Shown one piece after another: positions 35,974 to 45,685 of a stretch of DNA of 64,000 nucleotides. Source of the stretch: Enterococcus sp. RIT-PI-f (GTDB taxonomy: Bacteria > Bacillota > Bacilli > Lactobacillales > Enterococcaceae); contig NZ_LHOX01000022.1 of NCBI RefSeq assembly GCF_001297065.1, positions 62,001 through 126,000 on the forward strand. Direction: 5' to 3'. Numbering within the stretch: position 1 is the stretch's first letter; every line of letters starts with the position of its first letter. A program made the position numbers and the translations under genes. A model generated the notes under the pieces. It made no database searches. It worked only from the letters and a program-made list of their open reading frames with translations, and had not been told where the DNA came from.

Positions 35974-36438
35974 TTACACCCCCTCCTTTTCAACAAGAAT
36001 GTGGGCCGCTTCATCTTTACGCATTGACAACTCGTATCCCCTGATCCGAATCTCAATCGGATCTCCGAGTGGGGCCAACTTGACAACTTTTAGGGGAACT
36101 TTTTTCGTCAAGCCCATATCCATGAGTCGGCGTCGTAGCGCCCCCACGGCAGCAATACTGGTTATACGCGCTTCTTCTCCGACGACCAATTGATCTAAAG
36201 AAGTGATTGTTTTCTCTTGCAGGATTGGCGTGACATCGATTCTTTCCATCACGGAGGTGTCTAATGCAATCCGGTTGTCTTGATATAAGAGGATTCCCCC
36301 TTGATGATTCTTTTGTAAAATGATGACTTCTGATCCCTTACGCAACCCCAAATCATGAAGATGGGCTGTTACGGATGGTTCTGTCCGGATCGAATCGATC
36401 CGGTAGGTAGAGGAACCCTGAGTTTGCGCCATTTTCAT
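35974..36438 (-). CDS. feoA: FeoA protein with two FeoA domains
   Basis: A 154-residue protein, twice the usual FeoA length. Two SH3-like FeoA domains are seen: residues about 10-72 (VTAHLHDLGLRKGSEVIILQKN) and about 80-150 (GALRRRLMDMGLTKKVPLKVVKLAPLGDPIEIRIRGYELSMRK). Only the second keeps the full RRRLMDMGL and PIEIRIRGYELSLR-type motifs; the first is diverged. FeoA assists FeoB. AGGAGG lies eleven bases before the first ATG. The operon has a Fur box upstream. Confidence 0.92.
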   Translation of the reverse strand: MKMAQTQGSSTYRIDSIRTEPSVTAHLHDLGLRKGSEVIILQKNHQGGILLYQDNRIALDTSVMERIDVTPILQEKTITSLDQLVVGEEARITSIAAVGALRRRLMDMGLTKKVPLKVVKLAPLGDPIEIRIRGYELSMRKDEAAHILVEKEGV

Positions 36439-36487
36439 CTATTTATACGCCTCCTAGCAAATCATTGTGTGATAAAGCACAATCAAA

Positions 36488-36508
36488 TGAGAATGATTAT
36501 CATTATAA
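36488..36508. promoter_or_regulatory. Fur box before the feo operon
   Basis: Reverse strand TGATAATCATTCTCA matches the 7-1-7 Fur pattern TGATAATNATTATCA with one mismatch. Confidence 0.85.
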
Positions 36509-36678
36509 TAGAGCCGATTATACTGAAAGTCAATGGTCTATTCGATTTGATTTGACATTCACTTCACAATCAAATTTTTTTTTAATCATTCCGTTTGCAT
36601 ATCGCCTTTCTACCATGAGGATAAAGCCCGATTCCATCCTATTTTAGCGTAAATATTCCTTGTATAAAAAACGTGTTA

Positions 36679-36725
36679 ACACTATAAATAGTGTATGCGA
36701 TTTTCACAAGCACAATATATAGTGT
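36679..36725. promoter_or_regulatory. Paired NrdR boxes
   Basis: ACACTATAAATAGTGT (36679-36694) and GCACAATATATAGTGT (36710-36725) match the NrdR box. Their starts are 31 bases apart, three helical turns, as expected for NrdR. Confidence 0.92.
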
Positions 36726-36732
36726 TTTTCCG

Positions 36733-36760
36733 TTGACTTTCTCCGAGAGTTATTTATACT
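36733..36760 (+). promoter_or_regulatory. nrd operon promoter
   Basis: TTGACT (36733-36738), 16 bases, TATACT (36755-36760), directly after the second NrdR box. Confidence 0.8.
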
Positions 36761-36795
36761 AATGTTTATAGAGAAATTACGTGGAGGAATGACAC

Positions 36796-37020
36796 ATGAA
36801 TATTAAATTATTTTCTAAAAACAACTGCATGCAATGTAAAATGGCCAAACGCTTTTTAAGCGAAAATCAAATCGCTTTTGAAGAAGTAAATATTGACAAT
36901 GAACCAGAAGCTTTAGAATTTTTGAAAGAACAAGGGTTCCAAAGTGTACCTGTCATTACATCTGACGCACAAACAATCATTGGTTTCCGTCCAGATCAAT
37001 TACGTCAATTGGCGAGCTAA
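36796..37020 (+). CDS. nrdH: NrdH glutaredoxin-like redoxin
   Basis: A 74-residue redoxin that feeds electrons to class Ib ribonucleotide reductase. The active site Cys11-Met-Gln-Cys14, followed by KMAKRFL, and the C-terminal SVPVITSDAQTIIGFRPDQLRQL are characteristic. GTGGAGG lies about ten bases before the ATG. First gene of nrdH-nrdE-nrdF, under paired NrdR boxes. Confidence 0.95.
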   Translation: MNIKLFSKNNCMQCKMAKRFLSENQIAFEEVNIDNEPEALEFLKEQGFQSVPVITSDAQTIIGFRPDQLRQLAS

Positions 37021-37048
37021 GATTTTTTTCAATTCGCTGCTTTTTGAG

Positions 37049-37083
37049 GGATTTGTCAGTCGCAAGACCGCAAATCCTTTTTT
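37049..37083 (+). terminator. Attenuator-like hairpin between nrdH and nrdE
   Basis: GGATTTG and CAAATCC (37049-37055, 37071-37077) with an inner GTC/GAC pair and a T run to 37083. It may end some transcripts after nrdH. Confidence 0.6.
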
Positions 37084-37117
37084 ATACGTACAAAATAAGA
37101 AAAGAGGTTAGCCCGAT

Positions 37118-39277
37118 ATGAGCTTGAAAGAAATCAAAGATGTCAGCTATTTCAAATTAAATAATGAAATCAATCGTCCAGTCGACGGTCAAATTCCATT
37201 GAACAAAGACAAAGATGCTTTGGCGGCATTTTTTAAAGAAAATGTTGAACCCAATACACTGACTTTTGCGACTGCAATGGATAAAATCAATTATCTTATT
37301 GAACATGACTACTTAGAAGAAGCATTTATCCGAAAATATGACCCAGCTTTTATTGAAAAATTATATCAATTCTTAGACGACCAACACTTCACCTTCAAAT
37401 CATTTATGGCTGCCTACAAATTTTATTCGCAATATGCCTTAAAGACCAATGATGGGACTGCTTATTTAGAACGTTATGAAGACCGGGTTGCTTTCAATGC
37501 ACTGTACTTTGCGGATGGCAATGAAGAATTGGCCTTAAGTTTAGCTGATGAAATGATTTATCAACGATACCAGCCAGCAACACCTTCTTTCTTGAACGCT
37601 GGCCGTAAACGCCGGGGCGAATTGGTGTCTTGTTTCTTGATCCAGATCACCGATGACATGAATGCGATTGGGCGCGGGATCAACTCTGCACTGCAATTAT
37701 CGCGGATCGGCGGCGGTGTCGGTATCACCCTTTCTAACTTACGTGAAGCTGGCGCACCAATCAAAGGATACGAGGGTGCAGCAAGCGGCGTGATGCCTGT
37801 GATGAAATTATTTGAAGATAGCTTCAGCTATTCGAATCAATTGGGACAACGTCAAGGTGCCGGTGTGGTGTACTTAAATGTCTTCCACCCAGATATCATC
37901 AGCTTCTTATCTGCAAAAAAAGAAAATGCTGACGAAAAAATCCGTGTCAAAACGTTGTCACTAGGTGTGATCGTCCCTGATAAGTTTTACGAATTGACCC
38001 GCAAAAATGAAGATATGTATTTATTCAGTCCATATAGTGTAGAAAAAGAATATGGTGTACCCTTCTCCTATGTGGATATCACCAAAGAATACGACAATCT
38101 GATCGCGAACCCACGGATCCGCAAAACAAAAATCCGTGCGCGAGATTTAGAAAACGAAATTTCTAAACTACAACAAGAATCAGGTTATCCTTATATCATC
38201 AATATCGATACAGCCAATCGTGCAAATCCAATTGATGGCAAAATCATCATGAGCAACCTATGTTCTGAGATCTTGCAAGTACAAGCACCTTCTGACATCA
38301 ATGGCAAACAGGAATATGACGTCCTTGGTACGGACATTAGTTGTAACCTCGGTTCAACCAATATTGTTAATTTGATGGACAGCCCTGATTTTGGGCGCTC
38401 TGTGAAAGCGATGACCCGGGCCCTTACATTCGTCACAGATGCTTCAGATATCGATGTTGTGCCTTCGATCCAAAATGGCAATGCCTTGAACCATACCATT
38501 GGTTTAGGTGCCATGGGCTTGCATACCTATTTCGCCAAAAATCAAATGCATTATGGTTCTCCAGAATCGATTGAATTCACGGATCTTTACTTTATGCTCT
38601 TGAACTATTGGACATTGGTTGAAAGCAATGCGATCGCTAAAGAAAAAGGCGAAGTCTTCCACAACTTCGAAAAATCAGCCTATGCAGATGGCAGCTATTT
38701 TACACGCTACATCGAAGGTTCATATCAACCTACCTCTGACAAAGTCAAAGCATTGTTTGATGGGATTTTCTTGCCAACTGGCGAAGACTGGGCAGCGCTC
38801 GCGCAAGCTGTCAAAGAAACTGGTTTGTACCACCAAAACCGTTTAGCAGTAGCGCCGAACGGATCGATTTCTTATATCAACGATACGAGTGCAAGTATTC
38901 ATCCTATTACCCGAATGATCGAAGAGCGCCAAGAAAAGAAAATCGGGAAAATCTATTATCCTGCGCCTTATTTAAGCAATGATACGATTGGGTACTACCA
39001 GTCCGCCTATGATATGGATATGCGTAAAGTGATCGATGTCTACGCTACTGCCCAAAAACATGTAGATCAAGGAATGAGTATGACTTTATTCATGCGCTCT
39101 GATATCCCAGAAGGGCTGTATGAATGGAAAGAAACCACCAAACAAACAACCCGTGATTTGAATATTCTGCGTCACTATGCGTTCCATAAAGGCATCAAAT
39201 CGATTTATTACGTACGGACCTTTACCGACGATGCAGAAGAAATCGGCAGCAATCAATGTGAAAGCTGCGTGATTTGA
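37118..39277 (+). CDS. nrdE: Class Ib ribonucleoside-diphosphate reductase alpha subunit
   Basis: A 719-residue large subunit that converts NDPs to dNDPs. Visible: the N-terminal short ATP-cone-lacking start, SCFLIQITDDMNAI (active-site Cys), NLCSEILQ (second catalytic Cys with Glu), the GSTNIVNLM stretch and the C-terminal CESC tail (NQCESCVI) that is reduced by NrdH. Length is normal. AGAGGTTAG is the ribosome site. It lies 97 bases after nrdH. Confidence 0.97.
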   Translation: MSLKEIKDVSYFKLNNEINRPVDGQIPLNKDKDALAAFFKENVEPNTLTFATAMDKINYLIEHDYLEEAFIRKYDPAFIEKLYQFLDDQHFTFKSFMAAYKFYSQYALKTNDGTAYLERYEDRVAFNALYFADGNEELALSLADEMIYQRYQPATPSFLNAGRKRRGELVSCFLIQITDDMNAIGRGINSALQLSRIGGGVGITLSNLREAGAPIKGYEGAASGVMPVMKLFEDSFSYSNQLGQRQGAGVVYLNVFHPDIISFLSAKKENADEKIRVKTLSLGVIVPDKFYELTRKNEDMYLFSPYSVEKEYGVPFSYVDITKEYDNLIANPRIRKTKIRARDLENEISKLQQESGYPYIINIDTANRANPIDGKIIMSNLCSEILQVQAPSDINGKQEYDVLGTDISCNLGSTNIVNLMDSPDFGRSVKAMTRALTFVTDASDIDVVPSIQNGNALNHTIGLGAMGLHTYFAKNQMHYGSPESIEFTDLYFMLLNYWTLVESNAIAKEKGEVFHNFEKSAYADGSYFTRYIEGSYQPTSDKVKALFDGIFLPTGEDWAALAQAVKETGLYHQNRLAVAPNGSISYINDTSASIHPITRMIEERQEKKIGKIYYPAPYLSNDTIGYYQSAYDMDMRKVIDVYATAQKHVDQGMSMTLFMRSDIPEGLYEWKETTKQTTRDLNILRHYAFHKGIKSIYYVRTFTDDAEEIGSNQCESCVI

Positions 39278-39366
39278 TCGTCTCTCACGCATCACATGCA
39301 GCAGCCAGCCGTTCATGATCAGAGCAGCTGGCTTCATGCGTACAATCAGTATTGGAGGAAATGAGT

Positions 39367-40332
39367 ATGGGTAAAACCTATTATGAAGCAATCAACTGGA
39401 ATGAGATCGAAGATATTATCGACAAATCAACTTGGGAAAAATTGACCGAACAATTTTGGTTAGATACCCGTATCCCTTTGTCTAATGATTTAGATGACTG
39501 GCGAACCCTTTCTGCTTTAGAAAAAACTACTGTCGGTTACGTATTTGGCGGATTGACTTTATTGGACACCGTCCAGTCTGAAAGTGGAATGGATCAACTG
39601 CGCAAAGATGTGCGTACCCCCCATGAAGAAGCAGTCTTGAACAACATCCAATTCATGGAATCTGTCCATGCCAAAAGCTATTCATCGATCTTCAGCACAT
39701 TAAATACCAAAGCTGAAATTGCGGATATCTTTGAATGGACCAATACCAATCCATTTTTGCAAAAGAAAGCAGAACGCATCAATGAGATATACAAAAACGG
39801 TACGCCTTTAGAGAAAAAAATTGCCAGTGTTTTCTTAGAAACTTTCTTGTTTTATTCCGGTTTTTATACGCCCTTGTATTACTTGGGCAATAACAAATTA
39901 GCCAATGTTGCTGAGATCATTAAACTGATCATTCGCGACGAATCTGTCCACGGCACCTACATTGGGTATAAATTCCAATTAGGCTTCAATGAATTGCCTG
40001 CAGACGAACAACAAGCCCTCAAAGACTGGATGTATGACTTGTTGTATGAGCTGTATGAAAACGAAGAACGCTATACCGAGGAATTATATGACGAGATTGG
40101 CTGGACTGAAGAAGTAAAAACCTTCTTACGCTATAACGCCAATAAAGCGCTGATGAACTTAGGGCAAGATCCATTGTTCCCAGACACAGCCAATGATGTC
40201 AATCCAATCGTCATGAACGGTATTTCTACTGGTACAAGCAACCATGACTTCTTCTCGCAAGTCGGTAACGGCTATTTGCTCGGCTCAGTAGAAGCCATGA
40301 AAGATGATGACTACTTGATTGGCTTAGATTAG
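39367..40332 (+). CDS. nrdF: Class Ib ribonucleoside-diphosphate reductase beta subunit
   Basis: A 321-residue radical-generating subunit with a dimetal site: IQFMESVHAKSYSSI (metal-ligand Glu and His), FLFYSGFYTPLYYLG, IIRDESVHGTYIGYKFQ (Glu, His) and the radical Tyr nearby. It needs NrdI for the manganese form; no nrdI is in this window. I start at 39367 because GGAGG lies eight bases upstream; the upstream in-frame ATG at 39361 is too close to that site. Confidence 0.96.
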   Translation: MGKTYYEAINWNEIEDIIDKSTWEKLTEQFWLDTRIPLSNDLDDWRTLSALEKTTVGYVFGGLTLLDTVQSESGMDQLRKDVRTPHEEAVLNNIQFMESVHAKSYSSIFSTLNTKAEIADIFEWTNTNPFLQKKAERINEIYKNGTPLEKKIASVFLETFLFYSGFYTPLYYLGNNKLANVAEIIKLIIRDESVHGTYIGYKFQLGFNELPADEQQALKDWMYDLLYELYENEERYTEELYDEIGWTEEVKTFLRYNANKALMNLGQDPLFPDTANDVNPIVMNGISTGTSNHDFFSQVGNGYLLGSVEAMKDDDYLIGLD

Positions 40333-40345
40333 ACGATAAAAATTA

Positions 40346-40391
40346 AACAGCCAATGATCAACGTATTCAGTTGATCATTGGCTGTTTTTTA
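40346..40391. terminator. Bidirectional terminator
   Basis: AACAGCCAATGATCAAC with its complement and a T run; ends nrdF and the hydrolase gene. Confidence 0.92.
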
Positions 40392-41423
40392 TTTGCGTTG
40401 GTCACGTATGAATGCAATCGTTTCTGTCAAACAAGCGCGCGCCTCTTCTGTCTGAAAATCAAATTGATATTCGTGGGTCACTGTCTTTGGATCATCTTGA
40501 TAAAAGCGAGAAGTCACAGGAACTGCCAACTCAATCAATTGTTTAGAAAAAGCAAGCCCTTGTTCTTCAAAGGAATAGGCATTGCCATCGGTGATGTAAC
40601 TCGGAGGAAATGTGACTGTCAGTTTGTCTACTAAGGATATTTGCTGCAATTCAGCACTCGTTTGCCATTCTTTGCGGCCCAGCAGCGACCAAGCAACTGT
40701 ATGCACAAAAAATTTCATAAAAGCATCATCTGATGATACAGCGGCAGTTTGCTTTAGATCTAACGGTGCGCAATAAGAAATAAAGCCCTTGATTGCCTGG
40801 GCATCCACATCTTGCTCGATGTGCATGTCATTGGCATAGCCTTTATTGGTTTGAAGTGCAACATATTGTCCGGCAATTTGCCCGCCAGCTGAATCGCCGC
40901 CAAAAAACAACTGACCAAAATCAATCATAGGATATGCGTCCGCTGATGTCGTTAAATCCTGGACAGCTTGCTGCATTTGCAAAACCTGACCGGGATACTG
41001 CAAGTCCGGCGCAGTTTCATAGTTGAGAGACACAACGGCGACTTGTGCTTTGTCCGCAATATAGGCCGCAAATTCTTCTACACCTTCCTTATCGCCGCCC
41101 ACATAGCCGCCACCATGCATCCAAAACAATACAGGGACTGGTGTATCTATATTCTGCGGGTAAAACAAATCGAAGGTATTTTGTTTATATTCTGACTGGT
41201 AATCGAGATCCTTTTTTACAGAAATATGGTTCAGGCTCGCTTGATAGGCAGCAGGGTCTTTGATCGTCACTTCTTGATTGAACATGCGTCCAATCAAGAA
41301 GGCGCCAGGCCGAGGGGACAATTGGAATGCCAAAAAAACACCACTTACGCATAAAACAATCCCCACTAAGATCCAACATAATACACGATAGCCTCTCTTC
41401 ACTCCTGCACGCCCTCTCATCAT
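40389..41423 (-). CDS. Alpha/beta hydrolase (GDXG/HSL-like esterase), membrane-anchored
   Basis: A 344-residue protein: N-terminal transmembrane anchor (about 12-33, RVLCWILVGIVLCVSGVFLAF), then a hydrolase domain with the oxyanion motif HGGGYVGG, the nucleophile in GGDSAGGQ, and the later acid and His expected in SYITDGNAYSFEE and DDPKTVTHEYQ. These fit the hormone-sensitive-lipase-like family; the substrate is unknown. I start at 41423 (MMRGRAG); there is no strong ribosome site. A longer frame upstream overlaps glpF and is not used. Confidence 0.85.
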   Translation of the reverse strand: MMRGRAGVKRGYRVLCWILVGIVLCVSGVFLAFQLSPRPGAFLIGRMFNQEVTIKDPAAYQASLNHISVKKDLDYQSEYKQNTFDLFYPQNIDTPVPVLFWMHGGGYVGGDKEGVEEFAAYIADKAQVAVVSLNYETAPDLQYPGQVLQMQQAVQDLTTSADAYPMIDFGQLFFGGDSAGGQIAGQYVALQTNKGYANDMHIEQDVDAQAIKGFISYCAPLDLKQTAAVSSDDAFMKFFVHTVAWSLLGRKEWQTSAELQQISLVDKLTVTFPPSYITDGNAYSFEEQGLAFSKQLIELAVPVTSRFYQDDPKTVTHEYQFDFQTEEARACLTETIAFIRDQRK

Positions 41424-41464
41424 TGTTCTTTCATTAAACCATGTCGTGCTATGCTTTTCAAATG

Positions 41465-41493
41465 AAAAAAAGGATACCCTTAGGCATCCTTTC
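41465..41493 (-). terminator. Terminator after glpF
   Basis: AAGGATGCC and GGGTATCCTT stem followed by Ts on the minus strand. Confidence 0.8.
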
Positions 41494-41500
41494 CAATGGT

Positions 41501-42217
41501 TTATAAAGGCAACATCATGAATAATCCAGCAGCCAACGCAGCGCCAATGAATGGGCCAACGATTGGTACAAGTGCGTATCCCCAATCAGAAGTTCCTTTG
41601 TTTTTGATTGGTAAAATCTGATGGGCAATTCGTGGACCTAAGTCACGGGCTGGATTGATCGCATACCCTGTTGGTCCACCTAGAGAAAGACCAATTGCGA
41701 GAATCAAGATCCCAACTACGATAGGATTCAATCCGTCTGTAAAGGTATTGGCACCGAAAGCCAATAAGCCAAAGACCAAAACAAATGTGCCAATCACTTC
41801 TGTCATTGTATTAGACACGAGATTTCTTACCGCTGGACCAGTCGCAAAAGTTCCTAAGATCGCACCTTGATCGTCAGTCTCATCCCATAATGGCAAGTAG
41901 TTCAACCATACAAGTACAGCACCAACAATAGCACCAGCGACTTGCGCCAACATAAATGGTACAGCTAATGCCCATTCAAAGTTTCCTGTCATCGCCATCC
42001 CTAAAGTTACAGCCGGATTCAAATGGGCAGGTCCCATAAATCCTGATGCATAGACAGCAATCGTCACGGCCGTAGCCCAGCCCATGGCAATCACGATCCA
42101 ACCAGATGCCTCAGCCTTGCTTTTTTTCAAGTTAACTGCCGCACACACCCCATCACCCAACAAAACCAAGATCGCTGTACCTAAAAACTCACTAAATATC
42201 TGTGTTGCATCGCTCAT
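41501..42217 (-). CDS. glpF: Glycerol uptake facilitator GlpF
   Basis: A 238-residue aquaglyceroporin of the MIP family with six membrane helices and two half-helices carrying the NPA motifs (HLNPAVTLG and INPARDLGPR); the Asp after the second NPAR favours glycerol over water. AAAGGAGG lies eight bases before the ATG. Third gene of glpK-glpO-glpF. Confidence 0.95.
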   Translation of the reverse strand: MSDATQIFSEFLGTAILVLLGDGVCAAVNLKKSKAEASGWIVIAMGWATAVTIAVYASGFMGPAHLNPAVTLGMAMTGNFEWALAVPFMLAQVAGAIVGAVLVWLNYLPLWDETDDQGAILGTFATGPAVRNLVSNTMTEVIGTFVLVFGLLAFGANTFTDGLNPIVVGILILAIGLSLGGPTGYAINPARDLGPRIAHQILPIKNKGTSDWGYALVPIVGPFIGAALAAGLFMMLPL

Positions 42218-42218
42218 T

Positions 42219-44039
42219 TTATTTTCCTCCTTTTAAGGCAGTCAAATCAGACTCGGCAATGACTTGATCCATTTCTTCCACATATGCTGTTTTCTGCGCT
42301 TCATCCCAACCAAAGTAATCAGTCATCGCTGCAACGACACCCGCTTTCACTTCATCCAGCGTATCTCTCATAAATAAGATATGGTTTGTCCGACGCAGCA
42401 GATAATCTACTGGGGTCAATACCAGTTCTTCATGCAATGCATAATTCAATGCGGTGCTTTCTTTTTCATCTAGTCCTTCAAACGTTGTTTTGTAGGTCAA
42501 CACTTTCGGCAAGTTAGACCCATAAAGATTTGCTAAATAGGTAGCAGCTGCCTCATCAAATCCAGCAGCTTCTGCTTCTGACGCTAAACGAGCCAACGCT
42601 TCTTCCACATTTGACGCATCGATCTCACCACCGGAAACCGGATACTTGGTTGAATCGACCAAATCAAACGTTCCCCCTTGTTCTTTCAACAAAGTATGGA
42701 TGCGTTTGACTGCACCTTCTGCCATCAAGCGATAATCCGTGATTTTCCCACCAGCCAAGGTCAATAACCCATCTTGTGACCGCTCTAAACTACTGCCGCG
42801 AGACACCTGTGACGGATCTACTTTATTGGCTTCGATCCGTTTTTCTGCATCCTTGACCGCTTTTTCAACTTGTGGTTTTTGCCGGTCGTCCGCTAAGTAT
42901 AGTTTGACACTTTCAACGATTTGATCAAAGCTTTCATCTGTCAACTCGCTTTTTGATCCGCCGTTATAGTCAGAACCACCATTGGCGGTGATCAAAGGCC
43001 GTAAGCCTGCCCAACTGGCTTCAATATCATCGATCGTCACAGCAGCTTCTGGGAACCGTTCGTTGACAATCCCTAACAGATAATCAACATCTTCTTGTGT
43101 CACTGTTGGATGGGCAAAATCGCCTGTATAATCCGTATCTGTTGTCCCAAAGTAGGTCTTGTTCTCTCTCGGAACCACAAAAACCATCCGGCCATCATTC
43201 TTGCCGGTATCGAAATAAGTCGGTTGCGGCACTTTAAGTTTTTCGCGATCGACGACCAAATGGACCCCTTTTGTCGGGCGCATTTGTGGGGGCAAATCAT
43301 CATTGCTGTCTAATTTTCGGACGATATCAGACCATGGGCCTGTTGTGTTGATGACAACTTTGGCATGGACTTCAAAAACTTCTTTGGTGAGCTGGTCCTC
43401 TGCATTGACACCATTGATCGTGCCGTTCTCATCATGGAGAATCCCGATGACCTTCGCTTTACTGATCATTGCTCCGCCATCAGCCTGTGCCCGCTTGATA
43501 TTTTCGATCACCAGACGTGCATCGTTATTGCGAAAATCAAGATAGACACCGCCGCCTACCAAATTTTCAGCTTCCAGTTGTGGTTCTCTTTCTAAAACTT
43601 CTTCTTTTGATAAAGTGTAGTTTTCATATTTTGATCCTGTGACATTCGCTAACCGATCATACAGATCCATCGCAACTTTCACAGAAAACATCGAGAAGGT
43701 TGCACCAGGTTCATCATAGATTGGCAGCAGCATCGGATCTGGTTTGGGGATATGCGGGGCAATCTGTTGGACGATGGCGCGTTCTCTAACTGTGTCAGCG
43801 ACCACTTCAACGTCAAATGTTTTTAAGTAGCGAATGCCACCATGTACCAATTTTGTTGAACGAGAAGATGTCCCTTCAGCAAAATCCTGCATGTCCAATA
43901 AAATAGTCTGCATGCCAGCAGCAGCGGTTTGCACCGCTACCCCAGCACCTGTGATCCCGCCGCCGATCACCAGCACATCATAGGTGGTCTCTTTGGCTTT
44001 TTCGATGGCTTGTTGACGCTCTTTGTATGAAAAAGTCAT
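42219..44039 (-). CDS. glpO: Alpha-glycerophosphate oxidase GlpO
   Basis: A 606-residue FAD enzyme that oxidises glycerol-3-phosphate to dihydroxyacetone phosphate with O2, releasing H2O2. N-terminal GGGITGAGVAVQTAAAG Rossmann motif, SRSTKLVHGGIRYL, GVYLDFRNNDARLVIEN and the C-terminal GlpO/GlpD domain. It lies immediately downstream of glpK, only two bases apart. Confidence 0.95.
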   Translation of the reverse strand: MTFSYKERQQAIEKAKETTYDVLVIGGGITGAGVAVQTAAAGMQTILLDMQDFAEGTSSRSTKLVHGGIRYLKTFDVEVVADTVRERAIVQQIAPHIPKPDPMLLPIYDEPGATFSMFSVKVAMDLYDRLANVTGSKYENYTLSKEEVLEREPQLEAENLVGGGVYLDFRNNDARLVIENIKRAQADGGAMISKAKVIGILHDENGTINGVNAEDQLTKEVFEVHAKVVINTTGPWSDIVRKLDSNDDLPPQMRPTKGVHLVVDREKLKVPQPTYFDTGKNDGRMVFVVPRENKTYFGTTDTDYTGDFAHPTVTQEDVDYLLGIVNERFPEAAVTIDDIEASWAGLRPLITANGGSDYNGGSKSELTDESFDQIVESVKLYLADDRQKPQVEKAVKDAEKRIEANKVDPSQVSRGSSLERSQDGLLTLAGGKITDYRLMAEGAVKRIHTLLKEQGGTFDLVDSTKYPVSGGEIDASNVEEALARLASEAEAAGFDEAAATYLANLYGSNLPKVLTYKTTFEGLDEKESTALNYALHEELVLTPVDYLLRRTNHILFMRDTLDEVKAGVVAAMTDYFGWDEAQKTAYVEEMDQVIAESDLTALKGGK

Positions 44040-44041
44040 GG

Positions 44042-45589
<1,548 letters not shown>

Positions 45590-45593
45590 TTAT

Positions 45594-45607
45594 TGATAAC
45601 GTTTTCT
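45594..45607 (-). promoter_or_regulatory. cre site upstream of glpK
   Basis: Minus-strand AGAAAACGTTATCA fits the consensus WGAAARCGYTWWCA exactly, 32 bases before the glpK start. Confidence 0.85.
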
Positions 45608-45685
45608 TTCATGTCTTTACTATAACGGAAATTCAAGTATGCAACTCGTCAACTTTTTTTGAATTTTTGAAGAAAGTGACGAAAT

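Larger units (their letters stand above)
36439..36795. other. Regulatory region between feoA and nrdH
   Basis: A 357-base region with no gene. It holds the Fur box of feo (about 36488-36508), an AT-rich stretch (36540-36660), two NrdR boxes and the nrd promoter. Each is listed separately. Confidence 0.85.

Noticed and set aside
35973-36086. N-terminal extension of FeoB
   Set aside because: It overlaps feoA in another frame. FeoB proteins start with the G domain as at 35972.
41424-41585. N-terminal extension of the alpha/beta hydrolase
   Set aside because: It overlaps the end of glpF and its terminator. The membrane anchor follows directly after the chosen start.
42739-43595. Antisense frames inside glpO
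   Set aside because: Shadows of a conserved gene; no ribosome sites.
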